In this document: one piece after another, positions 21,837 through 30,409 of the stretch
How positions within the stretch are numbered: the stretch's first letter is position 1
Layout of the letters: every line of letters starts with the position of its first letter
DNA from: Gamarada debralockiae
Lineage: Eukaryota; Ascomycota; Leotiomycetes; Helotiales; Hyphodiscaceae
NCBI GenBank assembly: GCA_002803225.1
Contig: NXFV01001675.1
Location: forward strand, 1-30,409
Length of the DNA stretch: 30,409 bases
Direction of reading: 5' to 3'
Made by a program: the position numbers and the translations under genes
Notes under the pieces: generated by a model
What the model was told of the DNA's origin: nothing
Databases searched by the model: none
Seen by the model: the letters and a program-made list of their open reading frames with translations, nothing else

Positions 21837-22755
21837 ATGACGGGGAAAGGCGGATATGGAGAAGGGTATCCTCAAGAACGCCAACAAGGCGATAAACGCC
21901 TTCCATCCGAGATTTTAGACATCATCAAACCGGCTCTGCAAGTGGGTGGCCTCTCTGGTATGTTCAATGCTTTCTATTTTTCAGCTCTAGGCACCAGCAG
22001 AAGCCCCTTTCCCCTTCCCATAATATTTTCACGTGATCGTATCTTCTTGAGACGCAGAATACTAATTCTTAACAGGCATGTCTGGGTTGGTAGTAGGAGG
22101 CTTCGCAGGAGTTCTTCGAGGAAGTACACCGTTTCTATTTGCATTGGCATCTGGGATCCAATGGTTTGTTCTGGGGAGCACATTCTGGGGTACGTGGGTC
22201 CTGCCAACACGTCACTCATCTCACATCAACTAACCAATCACTAGCTTCAAGAGGAATCGTTATTCACGCATGGGGAAAGGAAAAGGTTACTCCACGAGAT
22301 AAGGTTTCTGCTAGTGCTATAGCGGGAGGTGTTGGAGGAACGGCTGGTGGACTTCTCCGTAATTCTACACACTCCGATGGAGGGAGATCTCTTTTCTGAC
22401 TTTGGTTGTAGGCGGTCCAAGGAATGCCATCCCAGGAGCAGTAATGTTCGCACTCTTGGGCGCAGCAGGGCAAGCCTTCTACAATTCCGCTGATGCGCGA
22501 AACTCGGAACAAGCAGCAACCCCAGAAAAAGATCTGAAGAATTCATGGTTGAATTCGAAATGGAGCCCAATGAAGGTTTTGTCAGACAAAGAGTACGAGA
22601 ATATGTTGCGGGAGAAGCTATTAAGAGTTAATGCGGAGATTGCGTTGGTGGATGAGAGTATTGAGGCTCTGCGAGTTCAGGAACGGGAGATGGAGGCTAA
22701 GAAGACGACGAGCAGTTTGGAAGGGGAGGGTTCTGAGAGATTAACAAAGAAATAA
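21837..22755 (+). CDS. Tim17/Tim22/Tim23-family membrane protein with C-terminal coiled coil
   Basis: Exons from the ATG at 21837 are 21837-21957, 22076-22189, 22245-22358 and 22412-22755, giving 230 residues. A glycine-rich hydrophobic core spans the second and third exons (SGLVVGGFAGVLRGSTPFLF, then SASAIAGGVGGTAGGLLRGG). Its small-residue-spaced helices are characteristic of the Tim17/Tim22/Tim23/Pmp24 superfamily of mitochondrial and peroxisomal membrane proteins. The last 80 residues are polar with a predicted coiled coil (YENMLREKLLRVNAEIALVD onward) not found in the import-channel subunits themselves, so I do not name it TIM17, TIM22 or TIM23. An in-frame ATG at 21795 would add 14 residues, but its context is poorer (C at -3 against G at -3) and the sequence MTGKGGYGEGYPQ looks like a natural N-terminus. 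All three introns interrupt after the first base of a codon. Confidence 0.75.
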
Positions 22756-22992
22756 GCTCAAATCGAAAGAGACTCGCTTCTCGCATTCAGGAACTGCTCA
22801 GGAAAATCTGAATACCACTTTGAGATTCGCTCTGTTTTACGAAAGAGGCTGACGTGAGCTGGATATCTCGGGAACACAAAACATGTGTTCCAGGACTACA
22901 TGCCCATATATCCAGAGATTTCCCTTGCTGCATTTTGTTACGCTTTGCATTGTCGTTTCCTTTCGTTTTCCTCGTCACCTCAAAGCGACGCC

Positions 22993-23986
22993 ATGGCGTC
23001 AACCGAACCCCCATTCACGCCCAAACAGGCCTCCCCGAAAACCGCAACCATATTCGCCGAAATCATAGGCACAACCTCCCAGGATGTCACGTCCTACATT
23101 CTCACCAATCTCCTTCCTCCTTTCTCACCAGATGCTGTGATACATGACAACGGTTGCGGAACCGGCGAGGGTAAGCCAGTCGGAGATTGAAGGGTCGGAA
23201 TATTTCCTTCTGTGATGTTTCTTGAGGCCTAACTCTTGAATCATATATGTAGAGTTGATGGGGGAGAGTTTTCAGATACAGTGAAGGACTGATTTCCCAT
23301 TTACAGTAACATCCACCATCCTCTCAACCACGCCCCCACCTCCTCCAAGCATCAGAGTCCACTGCACAGACGCAAACGCCTACATGGTCACCTCGGTCGA
23401 AGAATCCATTAAGGCTCGACCCTGGCCCAACGTCAAAGCTCAGGTTATGCGAGCTCAAGAACTTACGTTCCCCGATGAATATTTCTCCCACAGTTTCACA
23501 ACCTTCGTCATTGCCAACCTCGACGACGGCCCAGTGGCTGCGAAGCATTTGTATCGTACATTGAAAAAGGGAGGAACAGCGGTCGTCTGTACGTGGAGGA
23601 GTATGCCGCATGGTGGGTTATTGAAGAAGGCCCATTTCGCCACGAGAGGGGAGAAGGCGAAGTTGGCTCTCACTTGGGGCGAAGAATGGTATTTGCCAAG
23701 GAAGTTGATGGAGTTTATGCTGTCAGGCGGGTTTGAAGAACAGAGGATTAGGATGGAAAGTTGTGAGGTTTGGTTGAAAATTAAGGATCTGAGACGTTGG
23801 GCGACGATTTTGTGGAGTTTTCTTGGGGCGAGGGATGATGGTTGGAAAGTTGAGGATGAAGAGAAGTGGGAGGTTGTTGTGGATATGTTGGCGCGTGACA
23901 TGGAGAGTAGCCCAGATTGTAAAATAGCGGAGGGTGGGGGGTTTGAGTTGAGATTTGTGGCTAATATCGCTGTGGCTGGGAAGTAG
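22993..23986 (+). CDS. Class I SAM-dependent methyltransferase, substrate unknown
   Basis: Two exons, 22993-23170 and 23307-23986, join across a 136-bp GTAAGC...TTACAG intron to 285 residues. SAM motif I is HDNGCGTGEVTS (about 51-62), with the exon junction inside the Val codon right after GTGE. Motif II is VHCTDANAYM, and motif IV reads FTTFVIANLDDGPVAAKHLY. KKGGTAVVCTW is the post-motif strand. The pattern fits the Methyltransf_11/25 group of fungal small-molecule methyltransferases. Neighbours give no hint of substrate: no polyketide, peptide or terpene synthase is in the window. The start at 22993 has a good context (GCCATGG). No N-terminal signal is seen, so it is probably cytosolic. Confidence 0.85.
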
Positions 23987-24188
23987 TTTGGGTGTTCTAT
24001 TTGAAGTTTTCCCTGGGTAGAGCGCAGAAACAGTCTATGTGTTCCACAAAATGTCTCTCCGCTCCTTTTTGTCACGGTGGACGAACATTCTGCTGGGAAA
24101 TTCGGAAGCGGCGGGCCTTCGTTCATATAGGTATGGCTTGGAACAATACTTTAATTTGTATGGTTATCGTGGTGCATCCGAACTGCTC

Positions 24189-25391
24189 TCAAGGTTTGAG
24201 CGTAGCTAATGCAGTACTACGTGCGAAGTTGCAGAGGGGGTAAAAGCTCCCTCCGAAGTCCATGTCATACCTTTGCAATCAACAATTCTTCCAATTTTCA
24301 TTGAAGGCATAACTTACCAGTAGTTGACAGCGCAACATATGCCTTCATCGGAGCAAGACTGAGAGACTTTGTGATACCTATCCAAGCGTCAGCAAACCGT
24401 CGTTTACTTGAACAGCCAACTTACCATAAGGCAGGCAAATACAGCATATCCCCCTCCTCTAACGTGACTCTCACAGGCCTCGCATATTTTGAGTACCTCG
24501 TTTCATTCTCCCTATCATCTAAGGAATCAGGATCCCACGTCGCAAAAGGGACTTTCTCCCCTTCCTCCCTCCTCATCTCAAACCCTTCACCATCTCTCCT
24601 AGCATAGCTTGCCGGAGCCAGCTCTCGTTCATTAACACAAGCATACGCTAATGGCGGCAGCAACACGAAATACTTCTGACCAATAATCTGCACATAAATA
24701 TTCTCATAATTATCCTTATGCAAAGCCGTCGTCGAGAGCGAGTTCCCAATCCAGAGATTAATGGCGTCCGGGCTTTGCTGGAGAGCTATCCGCGCCCATG
24801 GTATATCTTTCTCAACGTGTGAGAATAATGTGGCGTACTCATTGCGAAGATTGTCGTTTTCTGGATACTGTTAGTAAGAAGAGAGCTGAGGAGGGAAAGG
24901 GGAGGAGAATCACGTGTTTGAGCATATCTGACTTCCTTCACATCTATCTCTCCACTCCGTTTCTGTTCCGCAACGAAATCTACAAACTCCTTAAACGCCT
25001 GCTGTTCTTCCCATGGTTTCACAAATAAAAGCTCCCCATCTTTGTCCCATGTCGGAGAATCCGCGTTCCTAATCCCGTGACAATCAGCCGCTGCTGTCCA
25101 TCCTCTTTGAAGTCGGGACACGAACCCTTTGGGCGTGACTGCCACGTTGACGCTTTGGCCTTGAAGCAATTCTTTTAATGTTGTAACATTCCACGTCTTA
25201 GTGGCTTTCCAATCTGATGCCCCACCGCGTACTACAAAAGGTCGGTTACGAGCTACATATCGCATGAACTCCAGTGGCGAGGGAACTTCTGTGAGCTCGT
25301 CTGCGATGGGGAGGTTTAGCTCGTTGTAAGTTGTTAGGAGTTCTATGATAGGATCTTGGACCGAAGGCGGAGGATGCGGCTCTGAATGCAT
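24189..25391 (-). CDS. JmjC-domain 2-oxoglutarate oxygenase, JMJD7-like
   Basis: Four exons, 25391-24914, 24860-24425, 24377-24318 and 24270-24189, join in frame to 351 residues. The N-terminal part has PSPLEFMRYVARNRPFVVRG, the typical entry of the FIH/JMJD7 class. The iron-binding HxD is His207-Lys-Asp209 in TTALHKDNYENIYVQIIGQK. The third ligand is His307 in the LPALWYHKVSQ segment, split between exons 2 and 3. WYDMDFGGSFYPL ends the fold, matching JMJD7 proteins. Human JMJD7 is a (3S)-lysyl hydroxylase of DRG-type GTPases; a similar substrate in fungi is inference. Residue Lys in KYFVLLPP after the HxD is positioned for 2-oxoglutarate binding. The last intron uses an AAG acceptor. The first in-frame ATG is at 25391. 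The gene is divergent from the WSC peroxidase gene. Confidence 0.87.
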
Positions 25392-26440
25392 GGTGAGGAG
25401 GATTTGGGTGGCGGTGAGGGTGTTGCACGTCAAAGGGAGAATTTTTTGGGGAGTTTTTGGAGCATGGGAAGATTAAAACCACAAAAAACATAATCCGCAA
25501 CACCTTCACTTTATCTAAATTGAATCTTCGACATTCACTCTTCCAATTTCATCTTCTCTTCACAACTCGGACAAAAGTTCACTTTATTACTCTCCCTTCG
25601 TACATTGGAGGACGTCGCGTTGTCATCCAGAAATAGACTAATGCAGATAATCGATAGAAGCCTTGGCGCCAATGCACAAATAATGCAAAGTCTAACCGAA
25701 TAATTCTGGCCCAGAGCCCCCTTTTGAAAGTCTGGTTAGACTTAAATCTCCGAGTGGATAAGGCAGTAAGGCTAAATTAATCTCTTTTTGAGTAAAACTC
25801 GGAATTTCTTCAATTATGACTGGTTAAAATCTACTTTTTCTCGCTCCATCGAATCTAGCCCCGCTAGGGCAAGACGGCAAACTCGGCGCCTTCTCGTATC
25901 CCCTGCCGTGGATCAAGGTCCAGCACTTTGTGAACGACCAAGCAAGCCATCGGGGTCTGGGCAAGAGATGCCAATGCTCGAACGGCAATGACAGAAGTAT
26001 TTCTCAGCTCACCATATCCCAAAGATACTTCGCACAGAGCTGTCATACGCGTCCTCATATCCCTTGGATAGCAACAGCGAGAAGAAGTGGGCTAAGATTT
26101 GGGGTTATCGCACTGTGGCTGAAGGCCCCAGTAAACGAACAGACGATCAAGATGAGCTGGCCTCTGATTCGGGGGATAGTGCACCCCACATGTACTGACC
26201 CCCCTTGTCTCTTTTCAATACGAGGCGTTATCACATTTTGACCGTGCACATGGCTTTTCCTCATTCACCAGATTTGTCCATGCGCCGTGAGAAAAATCAA
26301 TAATAATAAATAGCTCTGTATCCCCTCACGCCCTCCTTTGTTTTCGCGCTGCTTTGCTTTGGTTGCCGTCCTGCCAGTGTAGCCACCTGTCACTCGTTTG
26401 TCGATATTCAGGTATCGACCGTTCTTATTAATTTTTAATC
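25392..26440. promoter_or_regulatory. Divergent intergenic region between the JMJD7-like gene (-) and the peroxidase gene (+)
   Basis: About 1.05 kb without a recognisable gene. It contains a 10-bp inverted repeat (25688-25743) and, next to it, an 18-nt stretch resembling the D-arm of tRNA-Ser/Leu (25747-25764). Nearer the peroxidase start is an AT-rich element (about 26291-26315), possibly TATA-like, followed by a C/T-rich stretch up to the ATG at 26441. Confidence 0.5.
25688..25743. repeat. 10-bp perfect inverted repeat
   Basis: AAGTCTAACC at 25688-25697 is the reverse complement of GGTTAGACTT at 25734-25743, with a 36-nt spacer. A second AAGTCT at 25728-25733 can form a smaller 6-bp hairpin with the right arm across a GGTT loop. 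Confidence 0.7.
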
Positions 26441-29400
26441 ATGAAGCTCTCCTATGCTGCCGTTTTATCCCTGTTCTGGGGATATGGACAAGCACAATTT
26501 ACTTGGCCGTCTGCGTACGATGAATTGGAGGATGTAATGTTTCTTAACACAGGTTATAACAGCAGAGGATTCTCGTCTTTCATCACGCCGTGTTCTTTCT
26601 CAGCAAATGGACCAGGACGACAAACAGCTGCAGAATGGCTGCGAGCAGGTTTCCACGATATGGCCACGACGAACGTGTTTTTCGCGCCACATGGAGGAAT
26701 TGATGCATCTTTGGCATTCGAATTGAACGATGGGGAAAATATTGGGGCGGGGTTCAACTCCACATTTTTGACATACGCCGGATTCTTCAACAGTCGATTA
26801 TCCGTGGCCGACCTCGTCGCACTGGGTGTGTACGCCTCTGTGCGATCATGCGGAGGACCGGTCATACCAATGCGAGGTGGGAGAGTGGATGCAACGGCTG
26901 CAGGCCCGCTTGGAGTTCCACAACCGCAGAATGGAGCGGGGACGTTCTCGAATCAGTTTGCGAGGATGGGATTCAATAATACGGATATGATCCAGATGAC
27001 GGCTTGCGGGCATACATTAGGAGGAGTTCATGCCGCAGATTTCCCCCAAATCGTTGCTGCGGGCACCGCGCCTAACGATTTCCAACTTTTTGATACCACG
27101 GAAGGTTGGGATAACCTCATTGCTACGCGATATGTGAATGGACCTGATACGGACCCGCTGGCTGTTGGAATATCAGTATCAGCAGGAAGAAACTCGGATT
27201 TTGCTGTTTTCAACGTCGATAACAATGTCACCATCAATTCGATGACTGATGCGGACTCCTTCAACAGCCAATGCGTGTCGATTTTGCAGCGAATGATCGA
27301 GGTTGTGGATCCTACGATCGTCACTTTGTCGAGTATCATTGTACCATACGAAGTCAAACCATCTGGATTACAACTCACCCTGCTCTCGGGAGGCACTCAG
27401 CTTCAGTTTTCTGGAGATATCCGAGTTAGGACAACCACCCGTAGTGCAGCATCGATTACGGGCGTACAGCTTGTCTACACGGACCGAAATGGCGTGGCCA
27501 ACGCAGGTACCATCACGGCGAATGATGTTGGTACAGCGAATGGATTTGACGATAGCTTTGAGGTATGTTTCCAAAGGCTCAATTTTGACTGTTGCTAAGA
27601 GTTTTTAGTTCTATTCTTTCAGCGCCAACCTGCCAATTGACTCATCGATTTCATCTTTCAATGTTGTTATTACTTCTACCGGTTTGACCCAGACCTACAA
27701 TAACGGTGGTAATGGTTTCCCCGTCTCGGATTCGGTTATTGTTCAAACGCCACAGAGCTGTATGGTAAATGGCAATTTGACTGTGGTTGCGGCTGTAAGT
27801 CTTCACCAAAAGTCAATCATGAATCTTCGCTTACTTTTTCTAGGTCCGCAGCTCTGTCACAACACCAGTGAACATGACCGTTACCCAAAAGGTTGCACGA
27901 AATGCCGGATCTCCCATACCATCACCAGTTCCTTCGCTCGTGAGCTCATCCCTCATAATGGCGCAAGGAGCTGCAGTCGGTCCCTACAATCTCTACAGCG
28001 GCAGCATGTCCGTCGCATCTGTCTCCGGGACTAAATACGGTGTTTCGAGCGGCTCGTTCAGCGATACTTTCAAAGACCCGGCTGATCTAGGGACTGTTTG
28101 TGCTGCGGCTCCTCCGACTGCCAGCTCAAGCAGCAGCACTTCTGTGTCGTCAACACAAACGTCGACTTCGACGTCCAGTTCGTCCAGTTCTGCAACCCCA
28201 ACGCTTGCGCACAAACCCACGGTTGGATCGTATTCCTTCCAGGGTTGTTACACGGAAGGAGATGGTGTGAGGGCGCTCAGTGCAGCGAGTTATTACAATT
28301 ATACAGGAATGAGTCTCGAGCTCTGTATGGCTGATTGTACTGGATACAACTACTGGGGTGTGGAGTATGGGGGAGAGTGTAAGTCGCTCACTCAAATTAT
28401 GATACTAAGACTGACCAGATCAAGGCTATTGCGGAAATACTCTGAATACAGGTTCTGTTCTAGCCTCGCTTTCGGATTGCTCATTCATCTGCCCTGGTAA
28501 TGCTTATGAATACTGTGGCGCTGGGAACCGTTTGGAGATGTATCTTTTGACCTCTCTTGCCTCATCAAGTAGCAGCAGCGTGGTATCGTCAACAACAAGC
28601 GTCTCTTCCAGTGTCTCAAGCTCCAGCTCATCTGTATCATCAACGACATCCTCCTCAAGCGTGGTATCAACCTCCTCGTCGTCTAGCGCCACAGCATCCC
28701 CAACATTAGGAATCAAGCAAACCGTCGGCGCTTATACCTTCCAAGGATGCTGGACCGAAGCCACGAACATACGAGCTTTGAGCGGTGCTTCGTACTACGA
28801 CTATTCAGGGATGGATCTCGAGGTCTGTGCTGCGAACTGCCAAGGATTCGTGTACTGGGGTGTAGAGTATGGTGGAGAGTGTAAGTTGTCCTCTCTTTGT
28901 TACTTGACTAAACTGACGCCTTTAGGCTACTGTGGGAATTCAATCAACGCAGGATCCGTCAACACAACTCTATCCGACTGTTCCTTCATCTGCCCTGGCA
29001 ACGCGTACGAATATTGCGGAGCGGGCAATAGGCTGGAGATGTACATGCTCTCTTCACAGGCGAGCACCAGCAGTAGCGTTAATAGCGTGGCGTCAACGAG
29101 CAGTAGCAGTGGGTCAGTAAAGCCCTCTTCAACATCCTCATCTTCAAAGTCTTCGACGTCGACCTCTAAGTCCGTCACCTCCACTCTTTCCACATCAACG
29201 AAAACATCGTCCACGAGCTCAAAGATTTCAAGCTCGTCTTCTTCAAAACTCACTTCTTCATCTTCCTCAACAAAAACCTCCTTTTCCTCTTCTTCAACTA
29301 AAAGTTCAACCTCTTCATCTTCTACGAAAACATCAACCAGTAGCACGAGCTCATCGAAATCCAGTTCCTCTCTCTCGTCGACGCAATCTAGCACCGTGTC

Positions 29401-29752
29401 CTCATCTTCGACGTCTTCATCAGCAACCCCAACTCAAACAGCCCCGGCGATCAAAACCCATATCGGCAATTACACGTACTACGGGTGCCAGACCGAGGGG
29501 ACCAACATCCGTGCCCTCACAGGAGCCGTCTACTACAATTATACCTCGATGACCCTGGAAAGTTGCCAAAGTTTGTGCAATGGGTATACGTATTGGGGTG
29601 TTGAGTATGGTGGAGAATGCTACTGTGGGAATAGCTTTAATACCGGAAGCGTGAATGCTACGGAGAGTGACTGTAGCTTTACGTGCCCGGGGAATAGTTT
29701 GGAGTGGTGTGGTGCAGGGAATAGATTGAGTACTTATTATTTGACGGCTTAG
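26441..29752 (+). CDS. Secreted haem peroxidase with three C-terminal WSC domains
   Basis: Five exons, 26441-27562, 27609-27794, 27844-28378, 28425-28880 and 28926-29752, encode 1041 residues. A signal peptide (about 1-18, MKLSYAAVLSLFWGYGQA) precedes a plant/fungal-type peroxidase domain. Distal Arg68 and His72 lie in WLRAGFHDM, and proximal His191 lies in MTACGHTLGG. Residues about 310-540 form a beta-rich linker domain. Three WSC domains follow at about 563-656, 715-809 and 946-1041, each with FQGC- or YYGC-like start, YWGVEYGGEC, CGN and DCSF.CPGN..E.CGAGNRL. Ser/Thr-rich, probably O-glycosylated stretches separate them, the last about 135 residues long. WSC domains bind cell-wall or other glycans, so the enzyme is probably anchored near polysaccharide or lignocellulose. 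Introns 3 and 4 sit at the identical site after GGE in WSC1 and WSC2. Intron 3 needs an AAG acceptor to keep the conserved Cys. Confidence 0.92.
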
Positions 29753-30409
29753 ATTGGGTAGAAGGGAGTTTTAATTCTCCCAATTTATCAACACCGCATA
29801 TCAGAGAAGATTTAAAGGTTACATCTAGCTTGACCCGAACTCAGCAAACTTCGAGCGAAATTGTTCACTCGGTCATCAACCGCTCCTGCAACGGACGTCT
29901 TGAAATCGATCCTGGATTTCGATGGTGAGTTCTCCAATGGTAAGATAGCCAACGTGCACTATTCCTAGATTCTTCCTCCTATGTTCAAAATCTCCTTCCT
30001 TACTTTCTATGTTACCTTTCAAAGCAATCGACAGTAGCCGTGGCGAACCATTCCACCTCTCATGTTCGTAGAAGGGGCTATTCCAGCAACTGAACCTGGA
30101 ATGCCGGGGATTGTCCTCTCGGCCTCATTCCAGGGTATCAAGTAAGTATTTAAGTATTTTTTAATTGAATGATCTCTGGATAGCTTTCATGTAAGTGAAT
30201 TTTGCCGAGTCTCGTTGTTGAGTTCAATCATAAGATTTCCATGGTTCATAGCTCTATCCAGTGTTCCCATTCTGGTCCTCGCCTGGGCAGGCAAAGTCGA
30301 GAGCTCACCTTAACCGACGCGACCCCCTGACGCGTAAATCCCCAACCTCTCTTTCCCTTCCTTTGAAGTTACTCGAATCCTACCCCTGAAACCCCCCCCC
30401 CCCCCCCCC
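29753..30409. other. 3' flank of the peroxidase gene and unassigned sequence to the window end
   Basis: About 650 bp. A short plus-strand open stretch from the ATG at 30062 runs 26 codons to a GTAAGT consensus donor near 30141 and could be a first exon of a gene continuing elsewhere. It has no recognisable motif. Two ACGCG hexamer-like sites and a C/T-rich tract precede the terminal C run, compatible with a promoter of a gene to the right. Confidence 0.4.
30392..30409 (+). repeat. Homopolymer run of 18 C at the window end
   Basis: An uninterrupted C tract ends the sequence. It is not a fungal telomere repeat. It may be a real low-complexity tract or a contig-end artefact. Confidence 0.9.

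Noticed and set aside
23455..24126. Minus-strand open frame of 223 codons
   Set aside because: Antisense to the methyltransferase exon, which has clear SAM motifs and correct splice junction.
28927..29394. Minus-strand acidic open frame of 155 codons
   Set aside because: Complement of the Ser/Thr-rich linker of the peroxidase, which yields Glu/Asp/Val runs automatically.
22993..29752. Secondary-metabolite cluster (methyltransferase, oxygenase, peroxidase together)
   Set aside because: No backbone synthase, transporter or pathway regulator is present; the JmjC protein is of the protein-hydroxylase type and the peroxidase is secreted.
30392..30409. Terminal C run as a telomere
   Set aside because: Fungal telomeres are TTAGGG/CCCTAA-type repeats; this is a plain homopolymer.

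Overview
The window looks like chromosomal DNA of a filamentous ascomycete (Pezizomycotina). The genes carry many 45-70 bp GT-AG introns with CTAAC or CTGAC branch points. There is a highly repetitive WD40 array of the NACHT/NLR type, a WSC-domain secreted peroxidase, a fungal rhodopsin-type membrane protein relic, and single-copy eukaryotic housekeeping genes. The overall flavour suggests Leotiomycetes, but that is inference. All exon joins below were made by reading splice sites and protein continuity by eye; no alignment or expression data were available.

Layout from left to right: (1) 1-819, the 3' end of a WD40-repeat gene, truncated at the window edge, followed by about 1.2 kb of AT-rich sequence with no gene seen. 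(2) 2180-2894 (-), a frameshifted relic of a rhodopsin-like integral membrane protein. (3) 3609-5034 (-), an EamA/SLC35F-like transporter. (4) 5710-6680 (-) YPT7 (Rab7) and 7056-7739 (+) ATG16, head to head. (5) 7938-9512 (-) DOT1 histone H3K79 methyltransferase. (6) 10088-12748 (-), an 814-residue alpha/beta-hydrolase-like protein ending in Ser-Lys-Leu, head to head with 13032-18499 (+) RRP5. (7) 19301-21431 (-), an eIF4B/Tif3-like RRM protein, head to head with a Tim17-family membrane protein (about 21837-22755, +). (8) 22993-23986 (+), a SAM-dependent methyltransferase. (9) 24189-25391 (-), a JMJD7-like JmjC hydroxylase. (10) 26441-29752 (+), a secreted haem peroxidase with three WSC domains. 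The window ends in an 18-base C run.

The middle of the window (about 3.6-25.4 kb) is dense core gene content: vesicle fusion and autophagy, chromatin, rRNA processing, translation initiation and mitochondrial-type membrane protein genes. The flanks are accessory: a fast-evolving NLR-type WD40 array and a dead membrane-protein gene on the left, and a multi-WSC peroxidase on the right. The observations I rate highest are a putative 3-nt microexon plus a 4-nt first exon in the eIF4B gene, a C-terminal SKL and repeated W-x-G-x-W motifs in the hydrolase-like protein, two probable GC-AG introns in the divergent YPT7/ATG16 pair, and the near-identical WD40 units with variation concentrated at a few codons.
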